From Laccaria trichodermophora (Eukaryota; Basidiomycota; Agaricomycetes; Agaricales; Hydnangiaceae): DNA of 64,000 bases. The position numbers and the translations under genes are program-made. The stretch lies in NCBI GenBank assembly GCA_018417955.1, contig JACTVC010000004.1:620001-684000 (forward strand), given 5' to 3'. Below the pieces are notes generated by a model. It saw only the letters and a program-made list of their open reading frames with translations. It did no database searches and was not told the origin of the DNA. Below are positions 10,406 to 20,041 of this stretch, one piece after another; position 1 is the first letter of the stretch, and each line of letters starts with the position of its first letter.

Positions 10406-11398
10406 TCAAGATCCAGCCAAAGCCTGTTCTCTGAGCGTCCTGAGGGTCTCCCAAGGAGGAAGGTCAAATATTTCAGGCAAAGCTTCCCATAGCGCCTCCC
10501 TCCCAGCAAGGTGTGCGTCGCGACTTGCAATACAGCACGTCGTGCAGACAACCTTTCGGACAACTTTCTCGAGAAGACCAGAAAACGAGATGAGAGAATA
10601 ATTGACTTCGGAAGCAGAGAATGCTTTCGAAATTTTGAGACGACCTTCATTGCACTGTGCGGAGGACTTGCAGCCATCTACCTTCGTCCAGTATAAGAAG
10701 CTCAAATTTTCTTTTCGATACCGTTTTACCAATGGCATCAGAGCTTTGATGCAAGCCACTTGTTGTGACCTGTTCATCGACTTTCTTTCCCCTTTGTACA
10801 TGTAATGGGCCTTGGCAATGTCCTCAGTGCAGAAGTACAACACCGGGGGTAGAAGCCACGGTAAATCCATTTCGTGTGCCAGATCCGCTATCAGAAAAGC
10901 CAAAGAATTCATAGGCGGGATTGTCCTTTTGTTTTCTCGAGCTTCATGGTCTTGAAGGGTATTGCAGATTATGGTGTCAAGATGTAGTAGTGCACGTTGG
11001 CGGAGATAAGGAATCTCATATTTAGTGCTCAATCGCAATATACCAGCCAAAGTGTCAAAATCTGTTTTGCTTGGTGGGGGTTGAAAGAATCTGTCGCCGG
11101 GTATAAGTTCCATAGTCATCAAAGGGATAAAACATGACACACCCAGAATTGTAGACCGCTCTCAAAAAATTGGCCAAGTCCTCCGCTTTGTCAGGCAACA
11201 CAATCAAGGGGCAATCGTCATACATCTCTTGGTCTCTTAGTCCTGGGACCGTGGCAATTTTCGGATATCGTCAAAGACGGGAGAGCGCGCTGCGAGGACT
11301 CCCAAGGAGACTCGGAATAAACTTGATTTGGCTTGCAAGACGGTGTTCCCATCATCGTACCACAAATCTGAGACCAACGTTGGGCTGTCGGCGGCCAT
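10406..11398 (-). pseudogene. BTB/POZ domain protein, copy 2, frameshifted
   Basis: Exon 1 (11398-11143) and exon 2 (11090-10406) align with copies 1 and 3, and the splice sites are present (GTGTGT donor, GACAG acceptor). Exon 1 is 256 instead of 248 bases. The extra 8 bases are a tandem duplication at 11226-11241 (CTCTTGGT then CTCTTAGT) in the middle of the BTB domain. It shifts the frame and creates a TAA within the duplicated unit. Exon 2 is otherwise open for 228 codons, so the lesion is probably recent. Without it the protein would be about 310 residues. Confidence 0.85.
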
Positions 11399-11959
11399 TG
11401 AAGACTAGGGAACGCGATTGTTTAAGCCACGCAAAGACATGGAGGTGAGATCACTTACAAGCTCGACGATGTCGTTGTAGATGAGTAAAAGCGCTGAGGC
11501 GTATGGCGATTATAAGGCGTCGGAATAATCCGAGAGCACCTTGAGCGCTAGTGCCACTGGTGTATCCGCCGCAGTAATGGCCAGCATCAAGCAGAGTGCA
11601 GACTATTTGAGATCCAATGGCGCTATTTGAGTGGTGTACAAGGTCACATCAGAGAATATTTCGGCGAATTTCTGGCAAGCGGAATATTACTTTGAGAAGG
11701 ACAATTTCGATATTTCTTTCCTCGTCCCCGATATCTAGATACGATTGAGATACGATGTAGGTTGTGTTAAAAGAGTTTTGAAATAAGAAGTCCAATAAAC
11801 CCCTCGCACCCAGTCAGGTTGGTACAAAAAATATATAGTTCAGTTAAACGGCAAGAACAGTTTGATTCCGAAGGCGCACAGGACTACTTGAGAGTGAATA
11901 GACAGCTCCAATTTAGAGGGAAAAAAACGCACACAGTAGCCATATCGATGCGCTAGAAA

Positions 11960-13047
11960 CTAATGGAAAAGGGAAAGCGTGAGTTCTGACTCATCCTCTA
12001 TTTCAGGCTGTGTGGTAGTTTTGATAGGTTCCATTTCGGAGGACGCATCTGAGCTAGTCAAATCATGTTCTCTGAGTGCCCTGAGAGCCTCCCAAGGAGG
12101 AAGGCCAAATAATCCAGGCAAAGCTTCCCAAAGCGCCTCCCTCGCGGCAGAATGTGCGTCGCGACTTGTTGTGACACACGTCGTGCAAACGAAATCTTGG
12201 ACATTTTCCCCAACAAGACCAGAAAACGGGACAAGAGAACAATGGAATGCAGCGGAAGAAGAGCATGTCAGTGCTTCCAAGAGTGAGAGACGACCTTCGT
12301 TGCACTGTACGGAGGACGTGCACCCATCTACATCCGTCCGGTATAAGAAGCCCAAAATTTTCTTTCTTCGTTTTACCAACGGCTCCAGAGCTTTGACGCA
12401 GGCCAATTGTTGTGAGCTGTTCATACATCTTTCTTCGCCTCTGTACGTATAACCGATGGCGACTGTCTTGAGATTCAGGGTGCAGTTGTACAAAAATGGG
12501 GGCAGAAGCCATGGAAGATCCATTTCGTGCGCCAAATCTGCTATCAAAAAAGAAAAAGATTCAGTAGACGGGATTGTCTTTTTGCTTTTCAGAGCATCAA
12601 AATCTTGGAGGGTATTGCACATCAGGGTGTCGAGATGTCGTAGTGCACGTTGACGGAGATATGAAATCTCATATTTGGTGCTTAGGCGCAGTACACCGGC
12701 CACAATGTCGATTGTGGTTTCGCTTGGTGGGGGTTCAAAGAATCTGTCAATGGTCAGAAACTTAACGAACGTCAAACGGATAAACACAACTTCACTCACC
12801 CACAATAATAGACCGCCCTCAAAAAATTAGCCAAGTCCTCCGCTTTGTCGTGTAACACCATCAACGGGCAATCGTCATACATCTCTTGATCCTGGGATCG
12901 TAGCAATTGTGGGATAGCGTCAAAGATGCGGGAATGTGCAGCGAGGACCCCCAAGGAGACCCGGAATAAGCTTGATTCGGCTTGGAAGACGATGTTTCCA
13001 TCGTCGTACCACAAATCGGAGACCTTCGTTGGGCTGCCGAGGGCCAT
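11960..13047 (-). CDS. BTB/POZ domain protein, copy 3
   Basis: Exons 13047-12800 and 12743-11960 encode 343 residues. The intron uses GTGAGT and GACAG exactly as in copy 1 and joins YYCG to FFEPPP. The BTB core (VSDLWYDDGNIVFQAE, DDCPLMVLHDKAEDL, LRLSTKYEISYLRQRAL) and the Cys pair CTTC near the C-terminus are kept. Compared with copy 1 the C-terminus is extended by about 30 residues rich in Ser, Thr and Glu. A 332-bp MITE interrupts the upstream region shared with the other copies. Substrate or partner unknown. Confidence 0.85.
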
Positions 13048-13072
13048 TCGAGATAGAGAATGTGATTGTTAA

Positions 13073-13404
13073 CAGCTGAATTCAAAACCCTAGACAACTC
13101 CTGAAGATTCTTAGACTCCCCCTCACTTGTGCAAACAACCACATTTCCTATCGCGTACTACCAATTCGGCCCTCGTGTCCCTCTCCGAAAACGCCAGGAA
13201 ACTGCTGAAGACACCTGCCGAGGAAAAACTGCGGCCTGCAGACTTTGAAACGATGTCCGAATGTAGAATGATGATGAAAAACATTATGAATGCAAACGGT
13301 TGTTTATACAATGTGCAAGAAAAAGGGCAGAGACTAGCGTTTTGCGTTTTGCTGGCTGCGAGGTGGAATCAAGAAATCTGGCAGAGAAGTCTAGGGTTTT
13401 TCTG
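13073..13404. mobile_element. Harbinger-like MITE, 332 bp
   Basis: Relative to the regions upstream of BTB copies 1 and 2, about 330 bases are inserted here. They are bounded by TAA on both sides (13070-13072, 13405-13407). Both ends start CAG and share AAAACCCTAGAC a few bases inward in inverted orientation. A 3-bp TAA duplication is characteristic of PIF/Harbinger elements. The TIRs are short and imperfect, so the family call is tentative. Confidence 0.5.
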
Positions 13405-13407
13405 TAA

Positions 13408-13763
13408 GCTACGCAAAGATACTTATGGAGCTGAGATCACTTACAATGTTACATGCTCAAGAAGGCCACGTCAGAAGAGTCCGAGAGTACCTTGACAGAG
13501 TCACGCGCACGAATCTGTTGGCCAGCGCCAAGCACAATTTCTGAAATCCAATGGCGCTACTTATTTATCCTTCACGTACGCGTCAGAGACTATTTTGGCG
13601 ATTATCTGGCGAGCAGAACACTGGCCGGCACAACCAGGAACTCGTAGGTGCATTAAGCGCCTGGCAATGCAGGGCAAATACGGTAAGGTGCGTGAGATCA
13701 CCCTTGTTGCCATACTGTCATTCTCCCTCTAGTGCGCCATTATACGTTCTGAGCTAGAGAGCA
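13408..13763. other. Gene-free spacer
   Basis: The left part (to about 13500) resembles the upstream sequence of the other BTB copies. The rest holds no recognised feature and leads into the promoter of the membrane-protein gene. Confidence 0.4.
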
Positions 13764-15192
13764 ATGAGCCTCGAAACGCGTCCGAACGGCGACGTGCTTG
13801 ACACCTTCCACCAACCCGACAATGACCACGTGCGCTGGCATCCCAAGATCACCATATACCGACTTGTCGTGCTCCTAACGACCATTTGCCTCGGGGTGGG
13901 AAAGGCAATAACAAGCGCTCGATGCGCTGTCGTTGTTCCAGTCACTTTAGAATGGGTTTCTGGTGTTGTGGTGTTCGTTTTGTGAGTCGTCATGTTTAAC
14001 TTGATTCATGAACGGGAGACTGACTTTCAGCACAGTTTATATTTCGCTGGCCTATACAGCGAGGATCATCGGCAGCGTATCAAATGGCTATTCAGCCATG
14101 ATCTTGCAGAACATCTCTGGCCTGTATTGTATAGAACTGATGAGGTGGACTTCCCAGCGGGGTTTCACTTGTCGCGGCATCCACCAATAACAGGCTATCG
14201 GATAGCGGTCACGGCTTCTGTTCTTCTCTTTGGACTGCCAAAGGTGATGCTTGGTTACCTTGGGTATCCAGTCGCCGCTAATACTGTTGATTGGATCTAC
14301 GGGGTAGTTGTGACTTCGGGGTGAGTATTTATTATGACCTTTCAGTGTCCAGGTTCGTCACTAAGCAATAATCCACCTTTCAAGATTCTACTGTATTGGA
14401 CTCTACGAAAATAATTCTCTGAACTTACATTCAGCATTCTTCGCACGAGACTACAGTCCTTTTCTCCGGCATGTCTTTTTCTTCGCTAGTGAGCTTCCCT
14501 TTACCTTCTCAACTCTCCTCTACATCTGACACATGCCTCTACTATGCATCCTTGAAGTTCCCATATATACACCTGTCATTATCCTTTATTCGGGCATCAC
14601 CTACGCAGCAATGAAGACACTCATCTCTCAATGGAGCCACCCAGTCAATCTCTCTCCCGATATTAAGATGCCTTTCTTAGCGTACGCATTCGGTGTTTCC
14701 ATCAACCTGATGATATTGGAGATTCTTTTTCTCATCGCAGGGATGGGTATCTATGCACTCTGTTGCGTGCTTTATGGGATAAAGGTGGAAGAGGGGATTA
14801 GGTGGAGAATCAGAGGCGGCTTGAATATTAGCCATGCTGAAGAGTTGCCGCCCCCCTACTACAAGCAAAATGATGGTAAAATTAACTATTGTAAGTTTTC
14901 CGTCTCTTTCGAGGTGTCGTGAATACGTTACAATTTCTACCCATCAGATGTCAACACTCCCAAGTACATCTTACAAGTGTACGCCCTGGTATTCACAGGC
15001 ACTCTGACCACTGTGATGACCTGCTTTTCTTTCTGGATAACGGAAGACACCTTTGCTCTTGCGACTAACTCGTGGAGGGTTCTGGGTTGTCTGTATTTGT
15101 CTGTGACTCCTTGGGCACTAACTCTTTTAGTCTTCGGATTTTTCATGTCCATTGTTGTACACTTGATTCAAGGGACTTTTTTCTGGGAATAA
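13764..15192 (+). CDS. Multi-pass membrane protein with internal duplication
   Basis: Five exons (13764-13981, 14036-14320, 14385-14488, 14558-14890, 14948-15192) give 394 residues. Introns are 48-69 nt with GTGAGT, GTGAGT, GTGAGC and GTAAGT donors. The third intron removes an in-frame TGA at 14527-14529 and contains a CTGAC branch site. I count about eight hydrophobic segments and a short cytosol-like loop near KVEEGIRWRIRGG. Residues of about 25-100 and 123-200 are repeats of each other (HP-x-IT-x-YR, then W-x-x-GVVV, then GLY). The two introns after GVVV sit at the same place and phase, so an exon pair was duplicated. No family recognised; transport or sensing roles cannot be assigned. Confidence 0.7.
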
Positions 15193-15581
15193 TACCAATA
15201 TATCATTCTCCTTATATATGCACTCAAAAACCATGTAACTGCACCTTTCAAGCAGTTCCCGAGGGAGCGTCAACTTCGCTCGTAAATAATAGGCTGTAGC
15301 CAGGTCACACATTTGGCACATTTTCGTATCCTCGCGCGCGCTCCATTACTTATATTACATATACCCCTGCTAAAATTGGGGTGCTACTCGTATTCCTCTT
15401 CGAGACTACTTGTAAACAGAAAAACGACTGTTACTGTTACGACATGCGTAAATCCTGAATGTGCATGTGATCACTTGCCACGTGTCCTGCGCGTGACTTG
15501 ATGAGATTAGGAAATCACATGTTTCCGAAATACAGAAATAGCGTCTTCTCTTCGCACCGACCTCTTTTGCGCAGGACATCC
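15193..15581. other. Intergenic region, possible ABC gene promoter
   Basis: No gene seen. An in-frame ATG at 15498 lies upstream of the start chosen for the ABC gene at 15582, so the mRNA may begin around here. The sequence GCGCGTGACTTGAT near 15488 resembles 2850-2864, which may be chance. Confidence 0.35.
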
Positions 15582-18500
15582 ATGCCCGTCTTCTCAAAAC
15601 CCCTCAGGCAACCTCCGAGCCCCACAGCCATCGCCCTCATTGTCCTCCTCATCCTCCGCACCCGCCTCCTCACCCTCCCAAAAGATGCCGTCGTTTCTCT
15701 TGCTGGAATGCTCAAGGGCAAGGGAAAGGGCAAAGAAAAGCAGCGCTTTACCAAGGAAGATTTAGCGGCCGTCTTACAGCAAGTGTACCTCGACGATTCG
15801 AAGGGTGGCGATGGCAAGACGCTGTTGGTTCCGTATCGGGATCAAGTCGTGAAGGTCTGCATTGCTTTTACTTCCTGTATCCGTCGACGGAGCTGATAAG
15901 ATGTAGGTTCCGATACACCCCATACCAGCATCTAAACTATCCAACGATGCGCCCCACTTTCCACTCCTACCGCCGGCGACGAAGAACAAGCCTAACATCG
16001 ACATCGCCTTCCTTAAGCAGCTCAACGCCATCCTTCAACGGATAGCGCTCCCCCCACATTCGTGGTCTGGCAAGGGCGCGAGTCCATGGTGGCGGAGCAA
16101 GATTATGGCTGTTATTGGTCTCCATTCGACGTTCTTGGTCTTGAGAACGGTGTTGAGCATTATGGTTGCTAGGTTGGATGGGAGGATAGTCCGCGATTTG
16201 GTCCGACGTCACTGTGCTTTCTTTTTCGTTGTATACTCACATTTCTTGGTTGTAGGTCAGGGCGGATGGCAAGGGCTTTATGAAAGGCCTTGGTCTCTGG
16301 TTTTTGCTCGCCATTCCGAGTACGTATACGAACTCTATGGTATGTCCTTACTTCTGTCCTATCCGGCGGGTTCCGTATATACGTACTGTTTTTGGGGCCA
16401 CAGGCCTGCCCTGCGCATCGCACGGTTCAATGGAGCATAGCATGCTTCTGACCAGCTTTAATTTGGGTCACCTACGATTGGACTGAGGATGCAGAATGTT
16501 CGCTGGTGTCATCTTCGGACTGAACTTTCCTTCCCACCCCATGTTCGTGGTGTGTCCTTCAAACGTGCATCTGATTCATCACCCAGATCCGTCACCTCCA
16601 ATCCTCTCTCGCCTTGACTCTTCGTACGCGTCTTACGCGCTACGTCCACGACCTCTACCTCTCTGCCTTCCCCGACCTACGCTACTACCGCGTCACTGGA
16701 TCAAATAACAACGCAAGCGAAGACGGCAAGAAATCCTCAACGTCAGCAGGCCTCGAAGGCGTCGAGCAATACATAACTGCAGACGTAGAAGCCTGGTCAG
16801 AGGCTCTCGCAGGGCTATAGTACGTCCATCCCTCCTCATCCCATGAACTACTAACTGAGAAAACTCTCGATTATTAGCGGAAACCTACTCAAACCATCCC
16901 TTGACCTCCTCCTCTTCACTTCGCAACTTTCGCGCTCGCTAGGTGTGAGGGGCACGATTTTGCTCTTTGCTAATTACTATGCGACGGTGGCCATTTTGCG
17001 CGCTGTTACGCCTGCGTTTGGACGGTTGGCGGCTGTTGAAGCGAGGTTGGAGGGGGAGTATCGGAGGGGGATGGGGAGGGTTGGGAGGGAGGCTGAGGAG
17101 GTTGCGTGGGTTTTTTTTCTCTTGGTTGAATGATTGGGTCTGGTGCTGATTTATATGTAATGCACAGGTTTTACGATGGTGGTTCGAGGGAGAGAGATAT
17201 ATTGACCAAGGCGTATTTGAGGCTTATTAAGCATGTTAATTCGATATACAAGGTCTTTTCATTTTTTCATCGCTTCCTTCAATTATGCACCTACTTACTT
17301 ACCACCTGCCCACTTAGATCCGGATCGCATACGAATGGACAGAAGACTACGTGATCAAGTATTTGTGGTCTGCAGCTGGCTATGCGCTCATTGCTGTTCC
17401 TATTTTGTTCACGAGGACTAAGCGGTCGTTGGGTATACAGACGGGGAGGAGGGAGGATAGGAAAGATGATGCTGTTGCCGGGAGGACGGAAAGTATGTTC
17501 CGTTTTGTTTCCCTTTGTCTTTACCGCATACTAACTAATGTCCTCAACCAACAGCATACATATCCAACAGACGTCTGCTCCTCTCCCTAGCAGACGCCGG
17601 CGGTCGCCTCATGTACGCATACAAAGACCTTTTGGAGCTGGCGGGCCTCACAACGCGGATATACACGCTCGTATCGACGCTACACAACCTCCCTCCATTA
17701 CCTGTACCCACCATCGCCGACGCGGACGGTGCGATCGAGTTGAAAAAGGTGGATGTAAGGATTCCCGGCGCTGGCGCTGGGGAGGCACCGCTCGTGAGGG
17801 ACTTGAACCTCGTCATCAAGCGCGGCGAGCATTTGATGATTACGGGGAGCAATGGAGTGGGCAAGACGGCTGTTGCGCGTGTGTTGGCGGGTCTTTGGCC
17901 TGTTGAGGGTGTTGATGCGGAGGTTGTCAGGCCCATGGACTCTCCCTCCCCTTCCTCCTCATTTCCGCAACAAACCATATTCGTGGTACCACAGCGCGCG
18001 TACATGGTTACGGGATCCCTACTCGAACAGGTGATTTACCCGCACTCTTATGCGGATTTTGTCCGTGCTGGACGGACGGAGGAGGAATTAGAGGGGATAT
18101 TGGAGAGTGTGTTTTTGAAGTATTTACCTGAGCGTGAAGGGGGGTGGAAGACGAGGAAGGAGTGGAGGGATGTATTGAGTGGTGGTGAGAAGCAGCGGAT
18201 GGGGCTTGCTAGGGTTTTTTATCATCGGCCCAAGTTTGCTATTTTGGATGGTGTGTCTTTTCTCTTTTTTGTTTTTTTTTCTTGGGAAGGAAGAGGTGCT
18301 CATGTTTTGTGTAGAGTGTACGAGTGCGGTGTCGAGTGATGTTGAAGGACGGATGTATGAGGCTGCCAAGGCTTTGGGGATCACGCTTATTACTATTTCT
18401 CTTCGGTGCGTTTTTTCCCACCTTTCGATGCTTTCGAATTTAACCCCCCTTTTTGTACAGACCTTCCCTAATGAAATACCACACCCAACTACTCACACTA

Positions 18501-18695
18501 TCCGGGGAAGGTTCCTCGCGATGGACGCTTACGCGCATGGGGTCCGAGAAGGAAAGGGTAGGTGTGGATAGGGAGATTGCGTTGTTGGAGAACAAGTTGG
18601 CGGATGTGGTGGGTTGGGAGGAGAGGGTTAAGGAGTTGGAGGGGATGTTGAGCGTTAGAGGTGAGAGGACGGCGGGGGAGGGGGAGGGGGAGTAA
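15582..18695 (+). CDS. Peroxisomal ABCD-family half transporter (PXA/ALD type)
   Basis: Ten exons (15582-15854, 15907-16200, 16256-16339, 16587-16819, 16878-17105, 17168-17252, 17318-17492, 17555-18250, 18315-18405, 18461-18695) give 797 residues. The N-terminal half is the ALD membrane domain with LDGRIVRDLV, STYTNSM and the EAA-like loop EEVAFYDGG (about residue 370). The ATPase half has Walker A GSNGVGKT (about 555), signature LSGGEKQRMGLAR (about 665) and Walker B FAILDE split by an intron (about 686). Family members dimerise in the peroxisome membrane and import long-chain acyl-CoA for beta-oxidation. Which yeast Pxa subunit it matches was not decided. Intron 3 is 247 nt, unusually long here; several donors start GTC. 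An upstream ATG at 15498 is a possible alternative start. Confidence 0.85.
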
Positions 18696-19044
18696 TGTAG
18701 ATATTTTGAGTACTGAGATAAATTAGATCTAAGTAAATACTGTTATTTTTGACCCTCGTATCAATCCATTGTGAGCAACCAGATGGAAGCTATTCCGTAA
18801 GTTTATTTTTTGGTGAGTGAGAAAACAATCATTCTTGAGCTAGTACATACAAGTCGACACAACAGTAAGGACTACTTCAAGTTCAAAGTCGTATCTGTAG
18901 AATTTCCAGCTCCTTTTCAATTGCGCTACTAGCGACTCTGATATAGAAAGACCCGCTTCTAGCATTTGGCGCGTTATCGCCTATGGTTCACTCTCAAGAT
19001 ACCCATGTCATCGAGCAACGGCATTCGCGTCTTGATCGTCTCTA
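18696..19044. other. Spacer between ABC gene and F-box remnant
   Basis: Nothing recognised beyond presumed 3' untranslated sequence of the ABC gene and decayed F-box coding sequence near the right end. Confidence 0.4.
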
Positions 19045-19323
19045 TTATGTTGAACTCGTCATATCCCAGTGGCGGGGCCGTCTGATTCGGCACCAAAACG
19101 GTGACGATCCGCAGAGCTGGAAAAACCTCCCGGCGAGCGAGGATGGAGTGGGTCTGAGGGATACGGTGGCGAACAGGCGGGATTGGCTCGGAGCCACAAA
19201 AGAGCGGCACACAAGTGAAATCGCTTTGAGCGAAATAGAAGGGTCATCTAGATCTTCATTATTGGCTTCATCCAAGTGGTCCACGACAGTTTCGACGAGC
19301 TCGAGCGGGAGTAGCGATAACAT
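19045..19323 (-). pseudogene. F-box domain fragment
   Basis: From an ATG at 19323 the frame reads LLPLELVETVVDHL, then SLVCRSFVAPSQSRLFATVS, a clear F-box of the basidiomycete type. It ends after about 93 codons with a frame change near 19110. The leucine-rich C-terminal half expected in this family (about 400-500 residues) is missing. F-box proteins recruit substrates to SCF ubiquitin ligases. The fragment lies between the ABC gene and the MULE insertion and is probably non-functional. Confidence 0.65.
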
Positions 19324-19595
19324 CTGTATGAAGGGAAAGACGGCAACGTGCACAGGTGTCCAAAATTTATTGGATTTTGAGTCACACGGTGCAACCCGAA
19401 TTTGTGCCTAACCATGTAGTACTTAGCGGTGATGTCCATTCGCTACTACGCCGGCGTGGCGAGGCGGCTGGCGTCGGAACTGGCCAATGGTGGGGAGACT
19501 GACGAGACCAAAAAGCCGGATACTTCATTCCCTGGGTTGTTCACAAAAAAAAAACAGAATAATCTTTTATTCGGCTCTGATGTTGCTCTGATCAT

Positions 19596-19636
19596 GGATT
19601 AAACTATTTGGCAACCCCCCCTCCTTGTAGCAACCC
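19596..19636. repeat. MULE left terminal inverted repeat
   Basis: 41 bases identical to the reverse complement of 25186-25226. It includes a run of seven C and ends CTTGTAGCAACCC. Confidence 0.92.
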
Positions 19637-19639
19637 TGG

Positions 19640-19666
19640 GGTTGCCAAATAACTAATTTGGCAACC
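19640..19666. repeat. Subterminal hairpin of the MULE
   Basis: GGTTGCCAAAT, a 5-base spacer AACTA, then ATTTGGCAACC form a perfect 11-bp stem. The arms repeat the TTTGGCAACC motif of the TIR, so this may be an extra transposase-binding site. Confidence 0.7.
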
Positions 19667-20041
19667 ACCGTTGCGACGACTGTTTGAATCTAAACTCCGC
19701 CGGGTGTGCCGAGTGGTTCAGACATTTCTCACCGAGTTGCGTGCGTCATCGAAATCCCAACATTTCTCGCCGATCCGCGTGCGTCTTCGAAATCCCAGCC
19801 ATGGGCGTGAGGCTCCTCAATAGCACTGTGCTCCCGCAGCGACCTTGCCGAGTGATGTAGGGCCGAGGAGCCTCCGTCGTGTGCACTGGATGGGGACATT
19901 GCGCGCACTTCCCGCTGCCAGTTCAATTGCCCACCCAAGAACGACGCGGCAACGCCACGTCACCACATGAACAAGGTGTGTATTCAGATAACAGTTCAGT
20001 TTGCTATATCTAAACTACAACAGGTCAAGTCCCTGCCAATC

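Noticed and set aside
14527..14529. In-frame TGA in the membrane-protein gene
   Set aside because: It lies within a 69-nt phase-1 intron with a GTGAGC donor, a CTGAC branch and an AAG acceptor, so the gene need not be a pseudogene.
19680..19800. tRNA-like GCCGAGTGGTT sequence inside the MULE
   Set aside because: No acceptor or T arm could be folded. The stretch is a short tandem duplication of about 38 bases.
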